Source: Scedosporium boydii (taxonomy: Eukaryota > Ascomycota > Sordariomycetes > Microascales > Microascaceae). Taken from it: a stretch of DNA of 64,000 nt. The stretch is from the NCBI GenBank assembly GCA_002221725.1, contig NJFT01000038.1:124001-188000 (forward strand), given 5' to 3'. Position 1 is the first letter of the stretch. Each line of letters starts with the position of its first letter. The notes beneath the pieces were generated by a model. The model did not search any database and had not been told where the DNA came from. It was given only the letters and a program-made list of their open reading frames with translations. The position numbers were made by a program, and so were the translations under genes. Below, piece by piece: positions 11,266 through 23,302 of this stretch.

Positions 11266-12741
11266 CTACGCCAACCTCCTCCTACTCAACTCCACCGCAA
11301 CATCCGTATCCGCGCCATCAATAAAATCATCCATAATCACCAGCAACTGATCCCTCTTACACCTCTCCACCACATTCTGCCTCAACCATGGCAGCAAAAG
11401 ATGCCCGCACAGCGCCTTGGTCGCCATCAACGCCATCGTGCTCACGCTCGCCGATACCACGCTATAGTAGATAACATCCTTAATGTTCGTCGGCGTGGCC
11501 TGGCACTGCGCCACCGTCATGTTCTGTCCCTCCTGCTTCTCCGCCGTCAGCGTCCTCTCAAAGGCGGCCAGCATGCTGCGTCCATCCACAGTGGCGTTAG
11601 CAGTGTCGTCGTACGTGCTCAGCACCGACTCGTTGACGATGTAGAGAAGGCGCTTCTTCTGCGCGCGGAGGTCCGCGATCGTTGTGTTGCGGAGGTCGTT
11701 TAGGTCGCCCGTCTGCACGGCGCCGTTGGAGAACGCTAGCGCCGCGTCGAGGTAACTCTTGAGTTCCTGGTCCGTGGGACGCGCACATTCGGCGGGGACG
11801 CCATCCCAGCGGACGTGCACGACGGCGATCTCCGTCGGGTTCTGGGCGAGGAAGAGAACGAGGTCCATGAGGAACTGGTCGTACGCCATTCCAGGGATGG
11901 GTCCGTGCTGGAAGTAAAGCTTGTCCGGGAGCGGAGAGTGAGGGAGGATCGCCCTGTGGCAGTGAGCTGGACGGAACTCGAAGTAGCGCGCGCCAAGCTG
12001 GAGCATGGTCGCGACCGTATCCTTTTGCGTGACGGACAGGCTGGCGATGATGTCCGGCGCGATCTTGCTGACCGTCACGTCGGCGAGGCCACCGATTACC
12101 TTGGCGACGCTGTCTTTTGCGCTGTTCAGGTAGGGCATCAAGGTGGTGAGAATGTTGGCGCTCGCCACGCCGGCGTGCTTGAGGATGGCGTTCATCGTAT
12201 CCAGGCTATTCATGCCGACGTCGTGCGGGCTCGGCAGCACGAAATAAGCGAATTTCTTCTTCTCCGCCTCGGACCCGGGAGGCGCCACCGACCCTTGCCA
12301 ACCGCTCCACTCCGGGGTGACGATGGCGTAGGCCTGGTGTCTATTCGGCAGCCCCGCCTGGCCAGGCCCGGCCTCGTACACGCCGTAGCTAATGGCGAGG
12401 CCCTTGCCGACGATAGACCTCGTCTCCAGCAGCGTGTTATCCATGGTCGAGTCGGATGAAATGTCGCCCGACACGGGGTCGACGTCCATCCATTGCTCCG
12501 TCAACGTCTCGCCCGGATTCGACTTCCGCACCTTGAACGTGAATCGCCCATAGCGCTTCAGCGGCCACCGGATCTTGACGGCGTCGACCTCGAAATTCTC
12601 CGTCTCGAACACCCTTTGCGCCGTGCGTGTCGCCGACTGCTTGGGGACGGAGATGTCAATCTCCACCCCGGGCGCCGCGATGTATGTGTAAGCTTGTACG
12701 CCCTTGCTAGGCATCTTGCAGGTGCAGGCGCCAGAAGGCAT
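11266..12741 (-). CDS. PLC-like phosphodiesterase (PI-PLC X-domain superfamily)
   Basis: A single exon of 491 residues. The N-terminal 165 residues are a fungal-specific, beta-rich region. The catalytic TIM-barrel part begins at LPSPHDVGMNSLDTMNAIL with a candidate general-base His at 173. It continues through LQLGARYFEFRP (Glu255, Arg257) to LYFQHGPI with the second His at 279, the two-histidine arrangement of bacterial-type PI-PLCs. The later strand EIAVVHVRWDG fits the barrel. Such proteins cleave phosphodiester bonds of inositol lipids or related molecules by acid-base chemistry. There is no signal peptide, so the protein is probably intracellular unless an upstream exon was missed. Substrate is unknown. 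The coding region is complete, with no frameshift. Confidence 0.85.
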   Translation of the reverse strand: MPSGACTCKMPSKGVQAYTYIAAPGVEIDISVPKQSATRTAQRVFETENFEVDAVKIRWPLKRYGRFTFKVRKSNPGETLTEQWMDVDPVSGDISSDSTMDNTLLETRSIVGKGLAISYGVYEAGPGQAGLPNRHQAYAIVTPEWSGWQGSVAPPGSEAEKKKFAYFVLPSPHDVGMNSLDTMNAILKHAGVASANILTTLMPYLNSAKDSVAKVIGGLADVTVSKIAPDIIASLSVTQKDTVATMLQLGARYFEFRPAHCHRAILPHSPLPDKLYFQHGPIPGMAYDQFLMDLVLFLAQNPTEIAVVHVRWDGVPAECARPTDQELKSYLDAALAFSNGAVQTGDLNDLRNTTIADLRAQKKRLLYIVNESVLSTYDDTANATVDGRSMLAAFERTLTAEKQEGQNMTVAQCQATPTNIKDVIYYSVVSASVSTMALMATKALCGHLLLPWLRQNVVERCKRDQLLVIMDDFIDGADTDVAVELSRRRLA

Positions 12742-14212
12742 AAAAATGAACGGAAGCGAAGCACTTGAGAGGCCCTTGAAAGACGAGATGAATTCGCAAT
12801 TATCTCTTGGAATTCGGGATAAAATATTCTATAAAATATCGGCGACGCGCGGTGTAGGCAATGACATCTTACCCCCCTTTAAGAGGAACTGACTTCTTCA
12901 GCCCCAGTCCTTGTGAGAAATATTGGAAACGCGTCCAAGTCCAGAATAGGAAACAGGAAAAGGGATCCTGGCTGTAATCAAGATCCCTGCACGCCGACCA
13001 AACCAAACCCGCAATTGGCCATTTCTTCGTATGTGCAATCTTATTTCGGTATAATACCATACAATTAGTGCAGAATTCAATAGCCTTAAAAGCAGTGTGG
13101 CTGGCTGTGGGGCTGGTCGATTTGCAAACGTCTCGACTTACAACAGTCACGATGCCAATCATTTTAAAGTGGTGATTAGAGAGAAGGACTGCTGAAATGG
13201 CCAAAGGCCTCCGCATGGTGGATTATCCAAGCCCATAGAAATCGTCTGAAGAACGAAGGCAGTCTTGCGTTCCTCGAGAGCCTCGGCGGTGACCCTGAGG
13301 TAGAGAGCAGCCCGCCTGTTGACCGCATCACGATGGCCATGATACATCCTAGAGACATCACCCAAGGCCAAGTATTCGCATCAGTATTGCCTCGCGTAGC
13401 ATTGCCCTCGTAAACTCCAGTCCTTTCGGACGTATGAGAAAGGCGGCGGTATTGGGCGAGGCTGTTATCGAGCGAACCGGGACCGTAGATGTTAAGGGGG
13501 GTAATGATCAAGCAGGTCAGTCGTCCATGTCTCTTGCCCAAGATGATTGCACGTCGTGGGTCACATTCTCATGGGATCGGATAAACCCGTTCCGGCGACT
13601 CGCGTGTTATGGTAGCAAAAGCGGCTTGAGCCAATCGATATCAATCGTTGCTCGATCACCCGAGCGCACAGCAGCCAAAGTAGATCTTGTGAGGATGGCG
13701 AGAGTCACAGGGTGAAGACTCCTGCTTGTGTCGTGCAACAGAATCCTATCTGAGGGGACACTTTGATGGCCCTCGAGCTGGAGAAGGGGGTCAACCGCCA
13801 GCCAGGCAGTCATCGCTGCTTCGAATCAACCTACCGCTTAGGTTGGCTGACATCCAGCGACGTCATGATCCCATGGCCGTCCTCCCCAGTAAACACAAGA
13901 CAGCTCTGCTCGATCAAAGTCAGGACCATGGCAATTTGTCGCTCGAGAGCAACTTCGTCATCCAGCCCAACACTTTGTCCAACAATTTGTCCAACAATTT
14001 GAAGTCTCATAGACACAGTTACGTAAGGAGAAAGTAAAGCAGCAGGAACGACTTGGATTGAATGGCAATGATCTCAACTGCCGTTAGAGTTTATCACCAA
14101 CTCAACTTCCCTCTACCTATCCCCGTCACCCAGAACACACTTTTTCGTTCAATCCAACTCAGCCCTTTTTGTCAGATAACGCTCTTCGTCCTTTTACTTC
14201 ACTATCACCATC
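12742..14212. other. Intergenic, with a possible epimerase relic
   Basis: Upstream of the PLC-like gene (minus) and of the HNH gene (plus). Apart from the possible relic at 13159-13541 no coding sequence is supported. A 10-bp phrase (ACAATTTGTC) is repeated in direct tandem at about 13982-14001. Confidence 0.4.
13159..13541 (-). pseudogene. Possible relic of an NAD-dependent epimerase (SDR)
   Basis: On the minus strand the frame at 13541-13176 contains the phrase LTCLIITPLNIYGPGSLDNS. This resembles the conserved IYGPG segment of extended short-chain dehydrogenases of the epimerase type. Further down, likeness to the family continues only if the frame changes (13371-13159, DAVNRRAALYLRVTAEAL, where the family has a helix with alternating Ala/Leu). 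No Rossmann GxxGxxG start, no catalytic YxxxK and no single open frame are visible. I read this as an eroded fragment, but a chance resemblance cannot be excluded. Confidence 0.3.
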
Positions 14213-15504
14213 ATGCCGCCTACTCGGTCATTCTATATTACGCCCCATCCTGATGTCGACGCTCTTAGTGGCGATTTCTCATCCGTGGCCTCTGATGTCA
14301 GCGCGTACGTAGACCCTCAAGCAGAGGCGAAGGCTGTGCTAGATGCCTACAGACTGGCACACGACGAGAAAGACGACACACCAGCCTTCTTCGACGTCGT
14401 CCTCGACAATCTTCCCAAGGAAGGCCAAATAACGATGATGAAGGAACTTGTATCGTTTAAGAGCAACTTCAAAGCAATCCGGGACCTGAGGAAGTTTTTC
14501 ACGGATGCGGTTCTCAAAGCTAGTACGTTACAACCTACCTGACCGATTTAGCCATTTATCGATTGTAATTCCATACTAATATACCATCTTGCGCCCATCC
14601 GGCAGTGAAGTATGCGAGTGTCTATTCGAAAATCTCCCCATCGCCACACTCAGACTGGGATCCCGAGATCGAAGAGCTGAAGGGGTCGATCGAGCCGTCG
14701 ACGAGAAATGATCAAAAGGCTCTGAAAGCGCAATGCCTTCGCCGAGACGGATTTCGGTGCGTCCTCACCGGAGACGTCGACATCAAATCAGCTGGGGAAG
14801 GACTTACAACCTCCGACGGTCATCTCCTCGCGGACACAGAGTGTTCCCATGTCATCCCGTTTGCGCTTAGAAAGTTCAACCAGGATAAGGCAACCGAGGT
14901 ATTTGGATTAAATATATCCCAACTCTTGGCTCTCGCCTCCACTGATGTAGCGGAAATTGACTTTCATCATCGTCTTAGGTTCCTTGGAAAGCCACTATCT
15001 GGTGGGCCCTGTACAGGTACTTTCCAAAGCTGAGGGGTGCCATTGGGCCAGAGAGTGTCAATCAGCCTCAGAATGCGATGACACTGAATGTCTCTATGCA
15101 CGCCCATTTCGGAAAATACCGCTTTGCATTTCAGCCGTCAGTGAGTCCAGCCCGTATCAGATCTCGTCATCAATGCATCCTCTAACTTCATTTTTTTTTT
15201 TTTTTTCACGAGAAAGTTTGCTACGCCCAATCGATACCACCTACACCAATTTGTCGACGGCCGCATCGGCATTCCCTCGATTCACACTTTTACATCTGCG
15301 GACAATAGTATTCCGTTGCCCTCTGAAGACTTTCTACGAGTGCATCACTCAATCGCAAAGATGCTTCACGTATGTGGAATTGGGGCTCGGATAGAGGCCA
15401 ACTGGGATGAAGAGTCCTGGGATCGAATGCCCAGGGGTGCAGCGCCTGATGGCTCAACAAATTTATCCGTCCTTATTGAGAAGAGGCTTCTGATGAACAT
15501 TTAG
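14213..15504 (+). CDS. HNH-nuclease-domain protein
   Basis: Exons 14213-14522, 14606-14898, 14979-15140 and 15217-15504 give 350 residues; every junction is GT-AG and keeps the frame. The N-terminal part (about 120 residues) is helical and charged. The nuclease-like core starts at LRRDGFRCVLTGDVD, continues with ECSHVIPFALRKFN, and ends with QNAMTLNVSMHAHFGKYRFAF. This order of Cys, His, Asn and His residues is that of the HNH (beta-beta-alpha metal) module common in fungal proteins of unknown role. The third intron contains a run of 16 T just before its acceptor. Whether the protein cuts DNA in the cell is unknown; many fungal relatives are uncharacterised. The gene is complete, with no sign of decay. 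Confidence 0.82.
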
Positions 15505-16232
15505 GAGCTCGGGCTCGGATACAAGTGACAAATGTCCACCAAGTTTTGGGACAAAGGGAATGAGAAGACTACGAAGCGGTGCATCCTGAAGGAGGGAAAC
15601 ATTCAATTTTTATACTCGCCTCCCCCACTCGAACGACTGGAGTTTGTCAACCGTCAACCCGGATACAGGAAAGGCATCCCTTCACGCACGTTGGAATATC
15701 TGGTACCGAGTGATCAGAAGAATCTCCGTGGGTCCATCCAGACCGAATTGAGGCATTGTGTCGCCATTGAAAGTTCAAAGGCTTCCTAAGGTTTATCGCA
15801 CTGGTTGGAACATTCGCCTTGATTCTTTGCTTCGTGCAATCGACAATGGGCAGCAAGGCCAAGGGCCGACTTGTTTTGTTTTCTGCCACAGATTAAAGAT
15901 GGGATTAAGATATCTTTTTACTCTATACAATGTATTGTACAAACTGCACCCGCTCCATTGCCAAGTAAAGAATGAACGAGCGCTGCCTCCACTGCGCTCT
16001 GAAGGAACATAAAAAGAGAAAAGGATAAGGAATGCTAGGCCGATCTCCACAATCATCAAATGCCCAATATAAAAAACATGCTTGATACCAGTAGATGCTC
16101 CATCCGGCCCCGAATAGTATCCATGACCAACCTTCAGCCTCATAACGGAAAGTATAGCTTATTTCATCATGATGCGTTGGAAAGAAATGCCCAAAATATC
16201 ATTCATCGTAACGAGCCCCGGGACACACGTGC
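15505..16232. other. Intergenic between convergent genes
   Basis: Lies between the 3' ends of the HNH gene and the Asn/Gly-rich membrane protein gene. A short frame at 15532-15789 (85 codons) has no recognisable feature. Confidence 0.5.
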
Positions 16233-17939
16233 CTAGACAGGATTCCCCGCGCTCGGCGGTGCTTGGCCGTGTGCATGCGTTCCGCTAAAATTGTTCCATT
16301 CGGTGATGTTGGTGTGTCTCCGGATGCTGTTTAATCTCGGAGGGCCCGCGGCTGGAGCGTCAGGTTGGTATGTCGGATGGGTGGCGTAATACATGTCGTG
16401 GTGATACGTGGACCCTGTGTCGCTGAGTCCCGACACGTCGGAAAAGGACACTCGAATCTCGCTGGGCCGGGAAAGTTGGGAAACAGTACTGATTGAATCT
16501 CGAGGGTGTTGCGCTGGGTACTGAGCCGGGTACTGTGCTAGGCGTTGTGGTGCGGGTGTGAGAGCAAATGGATGCCCCACCGATTGGGGCAATGAATGTT
16601 GAGAAGGAGGAAGAGGGAACATGGAAATAGTACCGCCGAAGACGGTCGAGGTAGGAGAAGGGGGCATAGTTGTACCGGTTTCGTCGCTCCTCGCGCTGAA
16701 GCGGCGATGAGCAATGGGCATAGGATTGATAGGATGCTCCGCCATGACCGGCTGGCCGGATGAAAAGGGAGGACTGTCGTCGGCGGATCTCGATGCGGCT
16801 GAAGGGATGAGAAGACCCCCTAGAACGGTGGATGATCTCTTGTTAGGTCTCTTCTTTGCTCCAATGGCGAAGAGGGCGCGGTCGCGGCGGCCGTATGCGG
16901 CGAGGGTGGCGTCCTTCTTTACTCGACGATAGCGGAAGAGGAAGGCGAGGAGAAGAAGGAGGATAACAACAGCGACTGAACACGGTTTGAGTTAGAAAAA
17001 AAACTACGCATCTCAATCAAGGAGAAGAAGAGAAAAGAACGTACCGATCACTCCCGCTATAATGCCTGCGGGTGAGTTCCCGCTGGAACCGGGTAACGAC
17101 GCAGAGCCGCCGTTTGAGTCGCCGGGTGAAGTTGAAGGATTGCCATTGTTATTGGCATTGCCAGACACAAATCCGTTGGGGTTCAGGGTGCTCGAGGATT
17201 CCGTGGATGACGGAAGGGCAGCGTCGGCGCCTCCATTTGAGCCTTCCTCGGCGCTAGATTGCGTTCCACTTCCACTGGACCCTGACTGCGATGGGTTCTG
17301 GCCCTGACTACTCTCCCCGGCCGGTGTAGCGGCGACCGGTGTTCCGGATGCGGGGTTGCTCGGAGTCGGGTTTGGTGGGTTGTTGTTATCGTTGTTTCCC
17401 TGTGATGGTGGAGGAGTAGCAGGCTGTTCGTTTCCACCATTCGAGGCTCCGTTCCCGGTGCCGCTTCCATTCCCGCTTCCCGAGCCGCCGTTACTTGGCG
17501 TTCCACTTCCACTTCCACCGCTGCCATTACCACTTCCACTCCCACTGCCACTGCCACCACTGTTCCCCGTGCCCCCGCCACTGCTTCCGCCTGTGCTTCC
17601 ACCACTTCCGCCGTTGCTCCCTCCAGTGCTCCCTCCACTATTGCCTCCGCTACCACCGGTTCCGCCGGTGCCGCCGGTGCCACCACTACCCCCACCTCCA
17701 GTACTGCCCCCGTTATTTCCACCAGTGTTACCACCACCGGTTCCGCCGCTGCCTCCACTTCCCCCATTTCCGCTCCAGCCTCCATTTCCACCTCCATTAT
17801 TGTTGTTATTACCTCCCGAAATCACATCCCACCATGACGGACTGTTGCCCCAAGAGGGAAATGGGCTCCCCATATTATTATTATGGTTGTTGTTGTTGTT
17901 ATTATTAGAGGGAGGAGGCGGTAAGCCCCATCCGAACAT
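16233..17939 (-). CDS. Single-pass membrane protein with Asn/Gly/Ser-rich outer domain
   Basis: Exons 17939-17045 and 16975-16233 give 545 residues. Residues 1-290 are low-complexity: Asn runs near the start, then long Gly-Ser-Gly-Asn stretches, then a Ser/Asn/Pro-rich part. The intron falls inside the single transmembrane helix (AGIIAGVIVAVVILLLLAFL, about residues 290-310), which is followed by the positive stop-transfer FRYRRVKK. The remaining 230 residues form a Pro/Ser/Thr/Gln-rich cytosolic tail. There is no classical signal peptide, so the single helix may serve as the signal anchor with the N-terminus outside. The layout resembles fungal cell-surface sensors or wall-linked proteins, but no WSC or Mid2 domain is seen. 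Function unknown. The repeat-rich DNA gives long antisense open frames that are artefacts. Confidence 0.75.
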
Positions 17940-19869
17940 GGTTCATCTCGTGCTGGTGACTCTCCACGTCTTTCTCTGTCTGAAGCAATGCGCAAAACGA
18001 GTGACTTGGGGCCACAGATCGACCCAGATTCGATGATGACCTCAAGGTCTAACAGGCATCGCTTATGTCGAAGGGTGTTGGGGCGGCGGGATGGTCGGTT
18101 GTTCAACTCTCTTCGTTCGGGGTGCTTCTCAGGCGTTTGTTTCTCTCTGGTGATGACACTGGAATCGCAGCTCCCAGTGATCCTGATATCGTCGTCGTCC
18201 TCCCCCACCGGAAATTAGTAAACGAATGTGGTTTGTGGATATGAAATCTGAAATCCAGACTTGAAGAGAAGGAATGAAGGTATTACAAGATGGAGGAGAG
18301 GCGGGTAAATACAGGGGAGTCCTGTGGATTAAAGGGGGCCATGACCTTGGACGTTACTCTGTCTAATACAACCTTCTCCCCTCCTCGCCTGCACAAGTCG
18401 ACATGGATGCTACAGAGCAGGGGACTGGGCTGCAAGGGACGAAGCGTCTCTGGCATGTACTTCTGCCAGGGCAGGGTCACATCGTCGCGCCGACTCCACC
18501 AAAGATCACCGTGTCAATGTGACAGTATGTAATTTCGCGATACTGATGCACGGACTCAGCCCTTTGCGCTATTGTCGTTATTTGACGAACTTGGCAAGGG
18601 AGTCCCATGCGGCGGTTGGACTGGGAGGGGCGCAGAGCCCGGAAATTACTTTTGTGTCTTTCAGGACCGCTGCTTGCGGGAGACAGGGTGAGATACGAGA
18701 AATGGATGATGATTTTGTGGTGTCGCGCTTTGCGCCACAGTATCATTCGCCAGGAATGAAGGAAGAAGCCAAAATATGGATGTTCGCGGTGGCTTTCCCA
18801 TTGTAACGAGAGATCGCCGGTTCTTTTGACTGGGAAGATCGACAAGCGAACCAGAACCAGAATTATCCCATTCCTGATGACGTTTGTGGTCGGGTGTTGG
18901 ATATTGACTAGGGCTGAGGGCTGAAGGCTTCGCGACGAGAACAATTTAGTCGAGACAGATTTTTGGGGGCGGCAGTTCCCCGTCGATAGTGCTCAACTAG
19001 TTAAAATGGTGGACTAACGGCGCGTCTTGAGCTGGCAGAAAATGTCTGGTCCATCGTTCGTTCGAAATACTTCGTAGTGTCGACTGCGTCTGGTGCAGGA
19101 GCAGGATGGATGCAGTCCAACGCGTTCGGGGACGCTCAGAGCTCTCATGGGAAAATATTGAACCGAATTGTCGACTCCAAGGCGGGGTAATAGCGAATTC
19201 CAGTGCAACATCGAAGCCTACAAAGTAGTATATATTGATAATTTCTCCGCATTATGCTCATTTGAGCAAAGAAGAGAGAGCCCAAGTGGAGAGATTCGGC
19301 GGTCTCCCATCACGCTCACCGACAACCCCTCGCAGTCTTCTCAGATCATCTCCAGTCGTCTCCAATGTCCTGCCCTTCTGGGCATCGCCTCACATGTCCG
19401 GAAAAAAGCTCGACGCGAGACAACACACGTGGGAGGAGCAGCGCATCGGCTGTTGATAGCGAGCGTTTCCATGTCCAACTTTATGCAAGTAAAATCGAAC
19501 TGGCTCTGATTCTCTCTGCACAATTGAGAGGTACTTGTACATTAGTATCCAGTATTCTCGTTTCCCACCAAGCAGTACAAGTACATGAGTTGAGGACCAT
19601 GTTGATGCTTCTTGCAGATTTTAGTGTGCATCTGGCGTGGCTATGTATCTGCAAGGTACCTGACATGTGCACAATGCCCACAATAGCACGAGCCCAGGTC
19701 AAGCCTCGTTGCCTTTTCCACTAACCCTTCGAGCATCAGACGAAGGAGTTTGAGCTGGGTCTTCCTTCGAGGGTCAAGACGCAAGGGGCCAGTCTGCTCC
19801 ACCTGCTCCAACAAGCAAGCAGTCTGTGTCTCAGCTCTCAAGGGATTGATGGATCACTGTGTTGGATTA

Positions 19870-20356
19870 CGAAGGACGCTACAAAAAGCTATATCTTGAC
19901 CCACATTATATAATAATTAAATAACCTCAGTAACTACATAAATTTATATTAAGTAATATCTTTTTCCTCCTTTAAATATTTTTGCTCCCTTTAACTTAAT
20001 AACTATTATATATGATAAGGTATTCTCTCAATCTATTCCATCTACCCTTTACCGCATTGGCTTGTACGCGCTTTTTATTTCACCCATGCCGATGCGCACT
20101 TAATTGCGTTCAAATCAGGTAAATAAGAGCTTGTAGCCAGATCCGTATTTGAGCTATGTAGTATCTTCGAAAATGTGAAAAATAGTTGATATTATTTTTT
20201 AAAAGAGGAAAAAAAAGAAGGTTAAAAGTGTGTGGTTTGAAATAGAATTTACAAGTACATTATTCAATTACTTAAGATTGTATATGTAATTAAAAGAAAT
20301 ATGTGTTTATAGGGAGGAGGAGAGTTTCAAGATATAACTTTTTGTAGCGTCCTTCG
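19870..20356. mobile_element. MITE with 30-bp terminal inverted repeats
   Basis: A 487-bp, strongly AT-rich element. The left end (19868-19897) and the right end (20329-20358) are inverted copies over 30 bp with a single mismatch; both begin TACGAAGGACGCTAC when read inward. If TA is taken as the target duplication (19868-19869 and 20357-20358) the element is 487 bp and fits a non-autonomous Tc1/mariner-type transposon. No coding capacity is present. A 12-bp direct repeat (ATTGATGGATCA) flanks the element at 19845-19856 and 20358-20369; it overlaps the right TA and could be an alternative, longer duplication. Confidence 0.8.
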
Positions 20357-20763
20357 TATTGATGGATCAATTGATCTTTTACTCTCTCCCACCACCTTCC
20401 TGGGAAAGAACAGCCCGGACGACCTAACCAGATTTTGGCAGCCCCAGACCGCCACTTCCCTTTTCACCTCGTACCTGCATCAATTGACCAAAGCCCGCAG
20501 GAACCTGAAATAATTTGATACTTTGTCCCCCGTGACGGCATCAATGACTTGGAATCAGTCCTGTAAACACGGTACCGAGGTATCCAAGTACTTCGTACTT
20601 TCTTACTTCGCGTGGTTCTTTCCCTTGCAGGATCAACAATTGAGCTGCGAAGTACTTCGTATTTGAGGTTGGTTGGCAGGTACTTCGTACATATGAAGTA
20701 ATCAGAACGGCTCAAGGGAGAGCGGAAATATCGGCTCGACAAGGAACGTAGTGGACTCGACTT

Positions 20764-20850
20764 AGACACAAGACACAAGACAAGACACAAGACACAAGAC
20801 AAGACACAAGACACAAGACAAGACACAAGATAAGACACAAGATAAGACAC
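20764..20850 (+). repeat. Minisatellite of 19-bp and 12-bp units
   Basis: Three perfect copies of AGACACAAGACACAAGACA (19 bp) are followed by two copies of AGACACAAGATA (12 bp) and a partial unit. The units are nested: the 12-bp unit is a shortened form of the 19-bp one. Confidence 0.9.
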
Positions 20851-23302
20851 CGGACGCCAGGCATGACGCCTCTCATTGCACTGCCCTGACTGAAACAATG
20901 ATCCAGACTGCGCACATACCTGAGCTTATCATGGATCCTTTCCTCATAGCACCATAACGCCACGTGCTCGAGGCTGATCGATAGACATGTCGCTCTCAAG
21001 GTCCGATCTGGTCTCACTCAAATCTCGAATAATCCGAGGACCTTACGAACGTGAAACCTGACTTACGAAGTAAAGCCCGACCTATTCGGCCCGTCGAGGT
21101 CAAGGCTGTTCTCCACTCACTCGCTGACGGACGCTAGACAGACCCGCCTATTGCCCGCTGTTACAGGTCTCTCGCATTAGCGGTGTCCTCCACGATCCAC
21201 CTTGGCAGCCGTCCGTAGATCGTCGGGACTTTTACCCCGATAACGGGGCGCCCTTGCCTACATTAGCATTCGTGGGCTAGCCCTGCGGTCGTAGGTTGGT
21301 GATCTTGAGAGGAAACAGGCAATGATCAGCGCCCAACGAGCGGAAGATCCTATGGTGACCGGAAGGCCGCATATGAAGGGAGGATGGGTGAAAGACCAAG
21401 CCCATCGCAATACCAGCACGATGCAGGGACGAAAATAGTGTCGATGGTATCGGAAGAGAGGGCAATGGCGTCGACTTGGCCCGTCAACCACGTGGGCTCC
21501 ACGAGTATTCATCTTCGACTCTCCTGAAGACGACTATGTGGGACCATTACCTGGTTTCGCAAAGTTCGGACTTCGCGATGAGAGTCGGGATTGATCCTGC
21601 CACATTTCCACCGGAATCGTGCAATATCATCAAGGCATCACAGTATTCCCGAAGCGGTAGACATCAGATTCAGCCCACCGCGTGCATCAAGCTCAACCTA
21701 CTACCGCTGATAAAATTTAAATAGCTCGAAAAGGGCCGCCCGGGTGCCGCCGTTGACTGCAAAATACATCTCTCCACCATTGTCTTACACAGGTTGTCTG
21801 CTTGGCAATAGTCGGATATGGGAACCAGAAGGACGCCTGTTCACCGAGAGACACGTGCAAATGAGAAAACAAAACTTGGAGACCAAAGTTGACGGCGACG
21901 GCGGGGCCGAGTCAGAAGGAATGTGGCGGAGACGTGAACCAAGGGCGCAGGCATGCCGATGATGTCATTCATCTTCAGCTAGCTCCAAGGTAAGGTTATG
22001 TTCTCTCGATTACGACTTCGGCTCGTCTCAGTCTAGGAAGATAAAGATACCGGTAGGTTGGCTTTAACTCGGTGAAGCCTTTGGTAAGTTTACATTTTGA
22101 TATGCTTTAAGCTTCTTGGCCCCGTCTTCTCATCAGCTCTAATGTCCCCAGTGAGCCCACCCGGGCCGGTGGAGGGCAATTGGATCTTCCTTCCTGGTGA
22201 CGCCATCATATGGGGGTTCTCCTCTGCCGTCGAACAAGCGCAATTGACCGCATGGTCAGCCATGTGGTATAGCTTCATACCATGTGTCTCCTGGCTGGAG
22301 GGCTGAGGCTCTAAGTTCACACTTCCCCAGCTTGGCGCTGACATTGAGCTCTATCAAAAAGATGCATCTGCGGTAACGGGGAAGAAACAAAGAAACATCG
22401 GCCCCAACGGGAAAACTGTTCAGAACCATCATGCCAACCCTGGCTTCAATTCCTATGTCGCCGAAAGGATGGCGAGCTCTCGACGATCAATACCCGCACC
22501 ATAGTTTAGAAACGCCATTTGTAAGGATTAGCAAGACGATGCTAACAGCAGAAATGTGGGTCGAGTGCACCCAGTTCCAATCCCATTTCAATCTTGAGCT
22601 TGCTGCGGTCGTGGCCATCGCCTTTGGCTTGTCACAGCTTCGGACCGTTGATAGCGTCTACGCCCTTTGGGTCTATTTCCCGGAACTTTCATAGCTCCAC
22701 GCAACCATCGGATCGTGGATCACCGAAATATAGAGCTTAAAGAAATCAAGGGTGTGCGTTCAGACCAACCATACGATGAGCTGCCCCTCCAGGGCAACCC
22801 CGATTTCGTTTGGTTTTCCTGATTTGGTTCTTGATCGTCAAATGACGCCGCAGCAAACTCTATCTGCCTCGGGGTACGATTAACTATAGATCGTGATCAT
22901 TGGCCAGCAGTGCCTCAAATAGGCAGGCTGATTCCTACGGCATGTGGAGGTGTGAATAAGGTTTAGTGGCAACCGCGTCTAATGGGCATCGGAAGCGGGC
23001 GATTCTTGCGGAGGTTTCGGCGCTGCCTGTGACGAGTCATGGCCACCGGGCCGAACTCTTCCTTGGCATGTTCAAAAAAAGGTATTTTTGGGCATCCTTT
23101 CGCCGAGATTTGCGATCTTTTTGGCCTTCATTCTTTCTCCGAATGTTTTTTCGTCTCTTGTCTTTTTTTCTTCCTCATTTCTTGACTTGAGATTTTACGG
23201 ATCTTACCTAGTCTTGAAACCAGAAAAGTTTATGACCTGTCTCTTTTTGATCGTGACCTCATCGCATGCAAAACCCGTTCATGATCCGTCCTCACTCTCA
23301 CA

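Larger units (their letters stand above)
17940..23302. other. Gene-poor region, 5.4 kb
   Basis: No supported coding sequence on either strand; all open frames are short and lack family resemblance. The region holds an AT-rich MITE (19870-20356), several copies of the palindrome TACTTCGTA (20582-20700) and a minisatellite (20764-20850). Elsewhere base composition is close to that of the flanking genes. It may contain old, unrecognisable repeats. Confidence 0.5.

Noticed and set aside
17356..18036. Long Pro/Leu-rich plus-strand frame
   Set aside because: Antisense of the Gly/Asn/Ser-rich repeats of the membrane protein gene.
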